DNA from: Bacillus_BD sp963708895
GTDB taxonomy: Bacteria; Bacillota; Bacilli; Bacillales; Cytobacillaceae
DNA: 61,424 bases
Reading direction: 5' to 3'
Assembly: GCA_963708895.1 (NCBI GenBank)
Contig: CAVPUE010000008.1
Location: 1-61,424 of the forward strand
Shown: positions 42,771 to 51,709 of the stretch, in pieces
Layout: every line of letters begins with the position of its first letter
How positions within the stretch are numbered: the first letter of the stretch is position 1
Made by a program: the position numbers and the translations under genes
Notes under the pieces: model-generated
What the model saw: the letters and a program-made list of their open reading frames with translations, nothing else
What the model was told of the DNA's origin: nothing
Databases searched by the model: none

Positions 42771-42937
42771 TTTTTCCAGTAAAAGGTAATTTTCACGCAA
42801 GGAATAAGCTCTTTTTCCAGTAAAAGGTAATAGGTGCAATTAGCTTCTGTTTTGGTGCAATTATCTCTCATTCTGGTGCAATTGACCTCAAGTTTGGTGC
42901 AATTCTACTCCATTCTGGTGCAATTAATTCTTAAAGG
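42771..42937. repeat. Phased 21-bp repeat array (GGTGCAATT)
   Basis: Five copies of GGTGCAATT start at 42833, 42854, 42875, 42896 and 42917, exactly 21 bases apart, separated by 12 variable bases mostly ending in TTYT. They are preceded by two copies of TTTTTCCAGTAAAAGGTAAT at 42771 and 42812, the second 21 bases before the first GGTGCAATT. The array fills most of the 362-bp gap between glnS and the NERD gene. 21 bp equals two helical turns, or seven codons. Confidence 0.88.
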
Positions 42938-43073
42938 ACGATTTATATAAATTTCCGTTAACCTAAAACAGAAATTAATTCATAATTTAGTCATAAATCA
43001 CCCTGAAATAACGGAGGAAATAGAAAACTATTCTAGAAATTACATATAAATGCTCATTAGAGGTGAAATACAT

Positions 43074-44024
43074 ATGGAAAATGAAAGAAAACCGCCTTTA
43101 CGACTTCTTCAGGAGGAGGCATTAGCCCGTAGATTATCAAAAAACCATCCCTTGCTTCCAAAAATTCATTCTAGTATTGAAAAAAGAAAGGCGGGATACC
43201 GCGGCGAACTAAATATGGATTACCATCTGACATTTCTCCCCCATAAACGTTATTCAATTGTCCGTGACCTTCATCTAACAGATCAATTTCCTTTTCAAAT
43301 TGATACCCTTTTACTTTCTTCCCAATTAATTGTGATTCTTGAAACTAAAAACATCTATGGTAAGCTTTTTTTCGATAAAAATTCCAAACAACTAATTCGA
43401 AAGGTAGATGAAGTTGAGGATGGATTTTCCAACCCCACTGAACAAGCAAAACGTCAATCCTTTCAATTCAAAAACTGGCTTATAAAACATAAATTTCCGG
43501 CAATCCCCATTGAATACTTCGCAACAATTAGCAACCCTCAAAGCATTATAAAATCAAACGACGAGAAACTTTTCAATCACGTTTGTCATTCAGAGCATGT
43601 GGTAGCTAAAATCCTTTTATTAGAAAAATCATATTCTACAATTATTACTGATGAAAAAACCATTCGAAAAATCCGCAAAACGATTATCAAAGAGAATAAT
43701 CCTCCTAAACATAATGTTCTTAAAACTTGGGGAATTTCCAGAACAGAAATCATTCATGGTGTGGAATGTCCCAATTGTCATAGGTTTCCGATGAAAAGAA
43801 ACTATAGCACTTGGTTTTGTCCATACTGTATGGCAGTATCAAAGGAGGCACATATTCAAGCGATAAAAGATTACTTTTTACTAATAGATCCATTCATAAC
43901 AAATAAAGCATGCCGAGAGTTTCTTCTCCTATCATCAAGAAGAACCTCACAACGAATGTTGAATTCAATGAACCTACTTAAAAAAGGCTCAACTAAATCT
44001 GTCGTTTATGTTGAGAGAAAATAA
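43074..44024 (+). CDS. NERD-domain protein with C-terminal zinc ribbon
   Basis: A 316-residue protein. The NERD (nuclease-related) domain spans about residues 40-160 (RGELNMDYHLTFLP, FQIDTLLLSSQLIVILETKN), with an Asp and Glu-x-Lys spacing like restriction-type nucleases. A zinc ribbon follows (CPNCHRFPM...WFCPYC) with a helical tail. NERD proteins are proposed to be nucleases, often on plasmids or in bacilli; activity here is not shown. ATG at 43074 has AGAGGTG upstream; an ATG at 43050 does not. Confidence 0.82.
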   Translation: MENERKPPLRLLQEEALARRLSKNHPLLPKIHSSIEKRKAGYRGELNMDYHLTFLPHKRYSIVRDLHLTDQFPFQIDTLLLSSQLIVILETKNIYGKLFFDKNSKQLIRKVDEVEDGFSNPTEQAKRQSFQFKNWLIKHKFPAIPIEYFATISNPQSIIKSNDEKLFNHVCHSEHVVAKILLLEKSYSTIITDEKTIRKIRKTIIKENNPPKHNVLKTWGISRTEIIHGVECPNCHRFPMKRNYSTWFCPYCMAVSKEAHIQAIKDYFLLIDPFITNKACREFLLLSSRRTSQRMLNSMNLLKKGSTKSVVYVERK

Positions 44025-44109
44025 TCACTACAATAAAAGTTTCCTCGCTCTGATTCGATGGAATAATCGACTATAGAAACGAAAAGTAAAGTTTCTTATT
44101 TACGAACAA

Positions 44110-44150
44110 ATAAGGCTTAGACATTATTCTACAATGTCTAAGCCTTTTTA
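44110..44150. terminator. Bidirectional terminator (NERD / HTH gene)
   Basis: AAGGCTTAGACATT...AATGTCTAAGCCTT, 14-bp perfect stem followed by TTTTTA. Confidence 0.85.
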
Positions 44151-44154
44151 ATCC

Positions 44155-44388
44155 TCATCCTTTATGTTGCGATCCTCTGGGATCGGGCTCATTATAATAT
44201 TCTTCTGCCAGTTCTTTATATTTTTCCATTTGCCTTAAATGGGTATTGAATTGTTCTTTATTCAGAAGATATTCGTTTCCATCATGAATGGCACGAATCT
44301 TACCTTGGACAATAAGTCTCTTAAGCTTCTCTTCTGAAATCGATAAATACTCTGCCGCTTCATTAAGGTTTAAGTATATGTCTAACAC
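44155..44388 (-). CDS. Excisionase-type helix-turn-helix protein
   Basis: A 77-residue protein with a winged HTH of the excisionase/MerR-like HTH_17 type (LNLNEAAEYLSISEEKLKRL, then RAIHDGNEYLLNKEQFN), followed by an acidic tail. Such small proteins bind DNA in phage and chromosomal contexts; no integrase or phage gene lies nearby, so this is probably a chromosomal regulator. Target unknown. Confidence 0.75.
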   Translation of the reverse strand: MLDIYLNLNEAAEYLSISEEKLKRLIVQGKIRAIHDGNEYLLNKEQFNTHLRQMEKYKELAEEYYNEPDPRGSQHKG

Positions 44389-44407
44389 CCCTTCACGATG
44401 ATATTAC

Positions 44408-44791
44408 TTATTTCGTCTTTAATGTTTTAATTTTAGTGAAAAAATAGTAATATTTATAGGCAATCACAAGAATTAAAAAGATTTTAACAAGCCAAATGTC
44501 GATCAAAAACAAAGGAAAGGCTATCATCACATCTGCTGTTAACAAAATCGTCCATTTTTGTTTAAGTGGCATGGCCTTCTCTCTAACAAAGTCCTCTAAA
44601 TATTTCTTATATAGTTTTGTCCCTTTAAACCAAATATCAAATTTTGGAGATCCTTTTACAAAACAAAATGCAGCTAGGAGGAATAATGGTGTTGTTGGCA
44701 AAATAGGTAATACAATTCCAACAATCCCTAAACCAACACATAAAAGTCCAACTAATATTAAGATCCAGTTGCGAACTGTTTTGATTATGAT
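44408..44791 (-). CDS. DUF454 (YbaN-family) membrane protein with uncertain start
   Basis: YbaN/DUF454 family, about 127 residues, three TM helices (WILILVGLLCVGLGIVGIVL; LPTTPLFLLAAFCFVKGSP; a hydrophobic C-terminal hairpin). The conserved N-terminal helix lies upstream of the first usual start codon (TTG at 44701) and reads open to 44791, where an ATC-ATA-ATC run follows GGGAGAGA. So the real start seems to be a rare non-AUG codon, or the start codon has been lost by mutation or sequence error. Function unknown. Confidence 0.7.
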   Translation of the reverse strand: MIIKTVRNWILILVGLLCVGLGIVGIVLPILPTTPLFLLAAFCFVKGSPKFDIWFKGTKLYKKYLEDFVREKAMPLKQKWTILLTADVMIAFPLFLIDIWLVKIFLILVIAYKYYYFFTKIKTLKTK

Positions 44792-44927
44792 TCTCTCCCT
44801 TCTATCTTCATATATGTATCAGTACATTACTACTCTTTATCAAGAATATAAATTCTATTATACTAAAAAAGTTCTGAAACTAAAATACCGATGAAAAATA
44901 TCCTTTAGTATTCTAGAGTAAATACGA

Positions 44928-44975
44928 AGAAGCAAGTAAATTTGCCTGATCAAACAGTCAAATCTACTTGCTTCC
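44928..44975. terminator. Hairpin downstream of dmpG, possible terminator
   Basis: GAAGCAAGTA-AATTTG pairs with CAAATCTACTTGCTTC. It lacks a clean T run, so the role is uncertain. The gap 44792-45053 shows nothing else. Confidence 0.45.
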
Positions 44976-45053
44976 TATATATTTATCCCCTTATTAACCG
45001 TAAAAATAGTTCTTTTTAAAACCTAGTTAGAAATTTCCCCATCCCTGAAGAAA

Positions 45054-46089
45054 TTATTTTGAAGCTACTGCATTTTTCGCTTTAGCTAATTGTGCAGCAA
45101 CATCGATGATCATATCTTCTTGACCACCAACTACTTTACGTTTTACCTAATTCGATTAAGATATCACGAGAGTCAACGCCAAATTTTTCAGCTGCACGTT
45201 TTGCATGAAGTGCGAATCTTGAGTATACTCCAGCATAACCAAGAGTTAAGCTGTCTTTAGTGATTTCTTGTGGTACTTGAAGGATTGGTGCAACAATGTC
45301 TTCTGCAACATCCATCAATTTTAAATAAATCTACACCAGTTTTGATTCCTATACGTTCACAAACAGCGATAAGTACTTCTGTTTGAGTATTACCAGCACC
45401 AGCACCTAGGCAACGAACACTACCGTCAATGCGAGTAGCACCAGCTTTAATAGCTGCAATAGTGTTAGCCATTGCTAATGATAAGTTATTGTGGCCGTGG
45501 AAACCAATGTTAACGTCTAAAGATTCGTTTAAGTGCATGGATACGCTCAGTTACTTGATCAGGTAGTAAATAACCAGCAGAGTCAACTACATATACAGTA
45601 GTCTGCTCCATAGCTTTCCATTAATTTAGCTTGTTCAACTAATTTTTCAACTGGTGCCATATGAGACATCATTAGGAATCCAACTGTTTCCATTCCTAAT
45701 TCTTTTGCATAAGCAATATGTTGTGGAGCAACGTCAGCTTCTGTTACGTGTGTAGCAACACGAGCCATTTTTGCACCTAAGTCTGCAGCTTGTTTTAATT
45801 CAGTTAATGTACCGATACCAGGTAATAATAGAGCAGCAATTTTAGATTTTCCTTCAACAGCATCTACTGCTGCTTCGATTAATTCCATTTCGTCTACTAA
45901 TGATAATCCGTACTGTAGAGATGAACCTGCTAAACCGTCTCCGTGTGATACTTCAATGTAAGGAACGTTTGCATCAGCTAAGCCTTTAGCAATGTTTCTT
46001 ACTTGTTCAACTGTATATTGGTGTTTAACCGCATGGCTTCCGTCACGTAAAGCAACCTCAGTAATTAAAATATCTCTTTCGTTTGTCAT
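45054..46089 (-). pseudogene. dmpG: 4-hydroxy-2-oxovalerate aldolase (frameshifted four times)
   Basis: The aldolase of catechol meta-cleavage pathways, which splits 4-hydroxy-2-oxovalerate into pyruvate and acetaldehyde. LITEVALRDGSHAVKHQYTVEQ at the start, VSHGDGLAGSSLQYG, VDSAGYLLPDQ, IGFHGHNNLSLAMANTIAA and GAGAGNTQTEVL are conserved. Four single-base insertions (near 45603, 45527, 45318, 45145), three of them in A runs, break it. The corrected protein is 343 residues, as expected. It ends VGGQEDMIIDVAAQLAKAK. Follows dmpF by 25 bases; the two enzymes form a channelling complex. Confidence 0.9.
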
Positions 46090-46114
46090 TATCTTATATT
46101 CCCCTTTCTACAGC

Positions 46115-46999
46115 TCAAACTGTTTCTTTCAATGTATTTTTTGCAAACTCTTCAGCAACACGAACAGCAGCAGATGTCATGATATCAAGGTTACCTGAGT
46201 ATTTAGGTAGGTAGTCTCCAGCACCTTCGACTTCAATGAAAACAGTTACTTTATTGCCCTCAAAAATAGGTTCAGTACGTAAGTGATAACCAGGAACATA
46301 AGATTGAACAGTTTTTTCCATTTCTACAATAGATTCACGAATTCTTGCTTCGTCCATTTTTCCTTCTTCAACAAGTGCATAAACAGTATCACGCATCATG
46401 ATTGGAGGTTCAGCAGGGTTTAAGATAATGATTGCTTTACCTTTGTCAGCTCCACCAACAACTTCAATCGCTTTTGATGTAGTTTCAGTAAACTCATCGA
46501 TGTTAGCACGAGTACCAGGACCAGCACTCTTACTTGAGATTGTTGCAACGATTTCAGCATATTCAACATTTGCTACACGGTTGATCGCATGAACCATAGG
46601 AATTGTTGCTTGACCACCACAAGTGATCATATTAATGTTGCTTTTATCTAAATGCTCATCAATATTTACCGCTGGAGATACGTATGGACCTACTGCAGCT
46701 GGTGTTAAGTCAATCATTTTGATTCCGCGTTCTTGAGCCAATTTATTGTTATAAATATGAGCCTTAGCTGAAGTTGCATCAAAAATGATGTCTGCTTCTA
46801 GACTAGGGTCTGCAAAGAAACCATCAATTCCAGTGTCTACTCCTGCATAACCTGCTTCTTTTGCACGACGTAAACCATCTGATTCAGGATCAATCCCGAT
46901 TACAGCCGTTAATTCTAAATATTCAGATCTTCCTAATTTGACCATAAGGTCTGTACCAATATTACCTGAGCCAACAATAGCAGCTTTTAATTTTGCCAA
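46115..46999 (-). CDS. dmpF: Acetaldehyde dehydrogenase (acylating)
   Basis: A 294-residue enzyme converting acetaldehyde and CoA to acetyl-CoA. Rossmann motif AAIVGSGNIGTDLMVKL at the N-terminus; the catalytic cysteine is in NMITCGGQATIPMVHAI near residue 127; ATISSKSAGPGTRANIDEFT is typical. It works with the aldolase so that toxic acetaldehyde passes directly between active sites. Located between the IclR regulator and dmpG. Confidence 0.92.
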   Translation of the reverse strand: MAKLKAAIVGSGNIGTDLMVKLGRSEYLELTAVIGIDPESDGLRRAKEAGYAGVDTGIDGFFADPSLEADIIFDATSAKAHIYNNKLAQERGIKMIDLTPAAVGPYVSPAVNIDEHLDKSNINMITCGGQATIPMVHAINRVANVEYAEIVATISSKSAGPGTRANIDEFTETTSKAIEVVGGADKGKAIIILNPAEPPIMMRDTVYALVEEGKMDEARIRESIVEMEKTVQSYVPGYHLRTEPIFEGNKVTVFIEVEGAGDYLPKYSGNLDIMTSAAVRVAEEFAKNTLKETV

Positions 47000-47051
47000 A
47001 ATAATTCTCCTCCTAAGTTTTTATATTTAATATCATAACTGTTCCATTTCA

Positions 47052-47828
47052 TTAAAAATGAGGAACATTTTTATACCCTAATTTACTTGAAATTTCAGCA
47101 GCAGCCTTTTTTACTCCCTCTATTACAATTGGAAGCCTTTCTTCAGTTACCCTCATTTTAGGTGAGGCACAACTTAGGGAAGCGATTGCTTCGCCTTTAA
47201 AGTTAAAGATCGGTGCAGCTACACATTTGAGACCGATTTCAATCTCTTCATCATCAATCGAATACCCCGTTACTTTAGTGGATTCTAATTGTTTTTTAAT
47301 TTCATCCTTATCGGTAATCGTAAATTCTGTATACGATTCCAATGGAACGGTGTCTAGTATTCTATTAACCTCTTCTTCTGTTTGGTAAGCTAGAATCGCT
47401 TTACCCACGCCTGTGCAATGAATCGGGGCTCGTTTTCCCACTTGGGAGTAAATCCTTAATGTTTGCGGTCCCTCTTCTTTTGCCACATAAATCAATTCAT
47501 CTTGCTGACGAACGACTAAATGGACAGTCTCTTTCAATTCATCCACTAAATCCGTAATAATTGGATTGGCAATATTAACAATATCAAGTTGCTCTCCAAG
47601 GTGATGACCTAGTTCAAATAATCTCAAACCTAATTTATACTTTAGATTTTCTGAATTCTGTTGAAGGTATCCTCGATGGTCAAGCGTTTTAATAAGTCCA
47701 TGTGCTGTACTTTTTGACATGCCAAGTTGCACACTTATATCTTTTACACTTAGTTCTGGACCAGAGTGTAAAAAGAGTTCAAGGATATCAGCAGCTCTTT
47801 CAACAGATTGAATAAAACGTTCTGACAC
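47052..47828 (-). CDS. IclR-family transcriptional regulator
   Basis: A 258-residue regulator: N-terminal winged HTH (LSVKDISVQLGMSKSTAHGLIKTL) and C-terminal IclR effector domain (GKRAPIHCTGVGKAILAY; AAPIFNFKGEAIASLS). GTG start with AGGAG upstream. It heads the unit iclR-dmpF-dmpG and probably controls this meta-cleavage module. The palindrome at 47848-47865, 20 bases before the start, is a likely autoregulatory operator. Confidence 0.88.
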   Translation of the reverse strand: MSERFIQSVERAADILELFLHSGPELSVKDISVQLGMSKSTAHGLIKTLDHRGYLQQNSENLKYKLGLRLFELGHHLGEQLDIVNIANPIITDLVDELKETVHLVVRQQDELIYVAKEEGPQTLRIYSQVGKRAPIHCTGVGKAILAYQTEEEVNRILDTVPLESYTEFTITDKDEIKKQLESTKVTGYSIDDEEIEIGLKCVAAPIFNFKGEAIASLSCASPKMRVTEERLPIVIEGVKKAAAEISSKLGYKNVPHF

Positions 47829-47847
47829 AACTGATCTCCTCTTCGTT

Positions 47848-47865
47848 CGGCATAGTCGAATGCCG
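47848..47865. promoter_or_regulatory. Palindromic operator candidate before the IclR gene
   Basis: CGGCAT-AGTCGA-ATGCCG, a perfect 6+6 inverted repeat that extends further with GTT/TTC flanks, just upstream of the regulator's ribosome binding site. Size fits IclR operators. Confidence 0.55.
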
Positions 47866-47964
47866 TTCGTAATTTCTGACTACACTTATATCATAACATC
47901 TTTTTGAGATTCGTCAATAATATTTTATTTATCAGAAAGTTAATATTTTAAGAAAATTTTAATA

Positions 47965-48067
47965 GGCTGTCTCTTACTCAGGTTGTTCGACAAATCTCTA
48001 CATTATTTAGTAACACAATCCAATATATGTAAAATCTATCGATGTTAAACACCTGATGAGACAGCCT
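47965..48067. repeat. 100-bp inverted-repeat element after cgoX
   Basis: AGGCTGTCTCTTACTCAGGT at the left pairs with ACCTGATGAGACAGCCT at the right around about 65 bases. It ends close to the cgoX stop and could act as a terminator, or be a short repeat element of its own. Confidence 0.6.
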
Positions 48068-48069
48068 TC

Positions 48070-49458
48070 TTATTTAATATGCGAAATAATCGTTTGTGCA
48101 ATACTTTCTCCATTATGAATACAATCTGGTATTCCAACCCCATAGTAAGAAGCACCAGCTAATAAAATTCCAGGATAACTTTTTTCCATTTTTCTTTGTA
48201 GCTTATTTATCGTTTCAGGATGTGTGATTAAGTAATTCGGCATACAATCGGACCAATTCGTCACAGCGCAGGCAATAGGATCTTCTTCAATTCCAAGACT
48301 CTTCTTTAAATCAACTTGGACGACCTGGAGTAGTTCCTCTTGTGATAAACCCTTTAGGGCATCATAATAGGGATTACTACTTTTATAAAATAATCGAACG
48401 AGTAGATTTCCTTCTTTTGAGGTATGCTTCCATTTTCGGCTTGTCCATGTACAAGCATCACAAAAAACATCCTCGCTCTTTGGTGTAATGAAGCCCGTTC
48501 CATCTAATGGAAGAATCGTATCCGGGACAGCATAACCAATATAGATGCTACTCATTGAACTATTTTTCAAATGGGCAAATTGTTCTTTAAGCTCTTCGTC
48601 TTGGAAAAATTCCTGTGCTACTGTATGTGGAACACTCAGGATGATATGCTCTGCATCCACCGATTCGCCATTTTCAAAGTACACTTTATATTGATGACCT
48701 ACTTTTTCAATTCTGTTCACCTTTGCACTTTTTCTAATGTCTACATCCTCAAGCTTTCGTTCATAAGCCGCAATAATCGTGTTCAATCCATTTTTAAATG
48801 ATAAAAATTTATTCTCGCCATCACTTCGGAATGTTTCCTTATTCTTATTAAATCCTTCTATAATGCTTCCGTATTTCTTTTTATACTCTAATAGGTATGG
48901 AAGAGTGGAGGCAATCGTTAAATCTTGAAGATTTCCAGAGTATACTCCTGAAAGAACTGGGGCTATTTGCCTTTCAACCAATTCCTTTCCTAAAAAATAT
49001 TCAAGAAATTCACCAATGGAGTCATTTTCAGTAAATGTATCATTTTGTGTATAGAAGTCTTTAAGCGCTTCCACTTTTCCCTCAGCGGAAACAAGCGTGC
49101 TTTTTGCTAAGGATTCAATACTTGCTGGGATACCAAAAACAGAATCCTTTGGAATCGACTGCAATTCTCCATCTGTAAAGAGATAAGACTTTCCAGTTTG
49201 ATTATAAACAATCTCATCTTCTATCCCTAGTTCCTCAATAATGGGCATGTCCTTTATTTTTCGTGTAACAATGGAATCCGCACCCGTTTCCATAATAAAG
49301 CTTCCCTCTTTTACGGTGCGAATTTTTCCACCAAGTTGTGATGAAGCTTCAGCAAGAATCAATCTGACATCCGCCTCGTTTTCTGTTTTCCATTTTTGCA
49401 AGGTATACATAGCAGATAACCCTGTAATTCCTCCACCAATAACGAGTATACTAGTCAC
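48070..49458 (-). CDS. cgoX: Coproporphyrinogen III / protoporphyrinogen oxidase (HemY type)
   Basis: A 462-residue FAD oxidase of heme synthesis; in Gram-positives it oxidises coproporphyrinogen III to coproporphyrin III. N-terminal dinucleotide motif ILVIGGGITGLSAMYTL, then SQLGGKIRTV; C-terminal FAD motif GILLAGASYYGVGIPDCIHNG. Length matches HemY/CgoX. It is not beside other heme genes here. Confidence 0.9.
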   Translation of the reverse strand: MTSILVIGGGITGLSAMYTLQKWKTENEADVRLILAEASSQLGGKIRTVKEGSFIMETGADSIVTRKIKDMPIIEELGIEDEIVYNQTGKSYLFTDGELQSIPKDSVFGIPASIESLAKSTLVSAEGKVEALKDFYTQNDTFTENDSIGEFLEYFLGKELVERQIAPVLSGVYSGNLQDLTIASTLPYLLEYKKKYGSIIEGFNKNKETFRSDGENKFLSFKNGLNTIIAAYERKLEDVDIRKSAKVNRIEKVGHQYKVYFENGESVDAEHIILSVPHTVAQEFFQDEELKEQFAHLKNSSMSSIYIGYAVPDTILPLDGTGFITPKSEDVFCDACTWTSRKWKHTSKEGNLLVRLFYKSSNPYYDALKGLSQEELLQVVQVDLKKSLGIEEDPIACAVTNWSDCMPNYLITHPETINKLQRKMEKSYPGILLAGASYYGVGIPDCIHNGESIAQTIISHIK

Positions 49459-49512
49459 TTCAATCCCCCTCTATATTCAATCCACTCTACCTAAATTATA
49501 TTACAATAAAAT

Positions 49513-49556
49513 GTTAGGCACCATAACAAGTCAAATGTTCTTTTATGGTACCTAAC
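49513..49556. repeat. GTTAGGCACC-type hairpin element
   Basis: GTTAGGCACCATAA pairs with TTATGGTACCTAAC around a 16-base loop. Related to the hairpins at 12313 and 17607. It lies between fetB and cgoX and may end fetBA transcription. Confidence 0.65.
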
Positions 49557-49566
49557 ACTAAGCGTT

Positions 49567-50326
49567 CTATTTCCAAGCTCCTATATCTAGTTGTTGGTCT
49601 TTGTTAAAAAGACAAGGGTAAATAAGTAAGCCAAGAACAATGGCGGTAATCGATGCTGCTGACATGATGAGAAAAACAATTAATAGCTGAAAACGCACGG
49701 CTTGTAGCGGATCTGCTCCCGCAATAATTTGACCTGACATCATTCCAGGCAGTTGCACAAGTCCGATCGTTTTTTGCCCTTCAATCGTCGGAATTAAACT
49801 TGATTTGATTGATTGTTTTAAGATCGGATGAATCGACTGCTTCACTGTTCCACCTAGCGACAAAACAAGCTTAATCTCCTCTTTCCTCATCTCTACTTCG
49901 CCTTTTAGATCGATTTAAAAATAGATTGGCAATGATCATAGAGTTCCCAATAATCATCCCACTGATTGGAATAATATAAGATGGCTCCCACGGAATAATA
50001 TTCAAACTTAATAAAAACCCTTGCGTAATAACCTCAACAATCGTAATCGTGATAAAAATTTTCACAAAAATATGCGGTAACCCTTTACCACGTTTGGCAG
50101 CATTTTTGGCTGCAACGAAAATCATCACGAGAAGCATGAGGATGACCGCAATTGGGTTATCAAAACCAAAGACAATTTTTAAGATGTAACCGACAATCAA
50201 TAACTGGATTGTCGCACGGATACTTGCAATCATTAGATCCTTACCAAGACCCAATTTAAAGGCATTGGAAAGAAATAAAGCTACTATGACAAAAATAAAG
50301 CTCAATAAAATTGCCCATAAACTCAT
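49567..50326 (-). pseudogene. fetB: ABC transporter permease FetB, UPF0014 (frameshifted)
   Basis: A membrane permease of the UPF0014/FetB family, linked to iron (and peroxide) homeostasis. First frame: LGLGKDLMIASIRATIQLLIV and PISGMIIGNSMIIANLFLNR; the second frame resumes EVEMRKEEIKLVLSLGGT, LIPTIEGQKTIGLVQLPGMM, SGQIIAGADPLQAVRFQ. One extra A in an A run near 49900 splits them. Corrected length about 252 residues. Its ATG overlaps the fetA stop by four bases. Confidence 0.85.
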
Positions 50327-51088
50327 AACTGTACCTTCTTCATATCTAAAAATTCTTTCGTCATGTCACTTTCTGGTTGTGTAAAAAAGAGCTTTGTTTC
50401 TGCTGCTTCAATTAATCTTCCATCCATGATTAACCATGTTTGATCCCCCACTCGTTCCGCTTGTGTCGAGATTGTGGGTAACCCAAAGAATCGTTATATT
50501 TCGCTCCTTGTTAATGCGTAATATCAACTCTTCTACTTCTTGTGCTGATATTGAATCAAGTGCTGACGTTACTTCATCTAGTAATAAAATGGAAGGCTCA
50601 TTCACTAATGTTCTAGCAAGGGACAATCTTTGCTGTTGTCCCCCTGACAGCTCTTTTGCTTCTCTTGATAGTAGCTCTGTTGAAAGTCCTACATAATCCA
50701 TATATTTCTGTGGATTTTCTAGCTTTTCCCCTTTTAATGTGGCAGGAAGAGCTAGATTTTGTAGTGCCGTTCCTGACATCATCGGTGCTGCCTGAAAAGC
50801 GATTCCTACTTTACGCCGTAACTCCTGAATATCCCAATCCCTGATTTCTCGGCCTGCAATGTAGATCTGCCCTTCATCGGGTGTTTGCAGCAAATTACAC
50901 AGCGAGATGATCGTGCTTTTTCCTGAACCAGATGGTCCAATTATCGTTAGGATCGACCCCTTCTCAACTTTCCCGCTGATCCCATTTAACACTTGAAGGG
51001 TTTCTCCTTGTTGTTGAAACGTTTTACTAACATTTACAAATTCGACTTCTGGAAATTCTAACTTATGTTCATTTTCTAGTTTTCCCAT
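50323..51088 (-). pseudogene. fetA: ABC transporter ATPase FetA (frameshifted)
   Basis: The ATPase partner of FetB. Walker A IGPSGSGKSTI, signature LSGGQQQRLSLART, Walker B ILLLDEVTSALD and H-loop WVTHNLD. After LD a single inserted A near 50480 breaks the frame; the corrected tail is QAERVGDQTWLIMDGRL, then a stop at 50323. About 254 residues. Operon fetA-fetB with an ATGA overlap. Confidence 0.85.
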
Positions 51089-51261
51089 AAATTCTCACTT
51101 CTTTGCTTTTTTAAGATTATTCCACGTTCTTCGTGGACATATGTATATGTTCATTTTAGCATTTCTAAATAAGAATTGGGTTTTATTACTGGTTGATCTT
51201 GGCAAAATTTCTTGAATCTATCGAAATTTAGTTACCATTTGACCGCTTAAGGTGCTAAAAG

Positions 51262-51603
51262 TCATTCAGAAAATGGAATTTTACTGCTATCTTCTCCTTT
51301 CTCCAACACTCGATCAATCTTATCGACAAACATTTGATAAACCTTTTTCTTTTCTTCTAAATCCTTTATTGATTCTTTTAATTCGTTAAATTTCTTTTCA
51401 AAAGGCTTTTGATACTGCTCTCTAATATTTCGAATCATTTCCTCATTCATCGTTGATTGGACAACCTGCTTCGTGATGTTATATTTATAGTTGTACACCT
51501 GTAGTTCACTTCTCGTCTCTTCATATTCTTGGTCGATTCCATCTAAATTCGAGTATATTTCCTTTTTCCATTCATGTAATGCCTTTTCAACATATGAATC
51601 CAT
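51262..51603 (-). CDS. Coiled-coil protein, unknown function
   Basis: A 113-residue, highly charged, predicted all-helical protein (MDSYVEKALHEWKKEIYSNL...KESIKDLEEKKKVYQMF). No domain recognised. I chose ATG at 51603 after AAAGGGGATTAGGG; a start at 51627 would lie ahead of that site. Neighbours give no hint. Confidence 0.6.
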   Translation of the reverse strand: MDSYVEKALHEWKKEIYSNLDGIDQEYEETRSELQVYNYKYNITKQVVQSTMNEEMIRNIREQYQKPFEKKFNELKESIKDLEEKKKVYQMFVDKIDRVLEKGEDSSKIPFSE

Positions 51604-51709
51604 CCCTAATCCCCTTTTTCCATACAATATTTTTAGATTTTTACTTTCATTGTATCAAGCCTCTATTTCAGTTTCTTTTCGATAGATTACAATCGTTGTG
51701 TTTATATTA

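Noticed and set aside
42771..42937. CRISPR array
   Set aside because: The repeat unit is only 9 conserved bases with 12-base spacers, has no palindromic repeat and no cas genes nearby.
44155..44388. Prophage or integrative element signalled by the excisionase-like gene
   Set aside because: No integrase, phage structural gene, tRNA or attachment-site repeat lies nearby.
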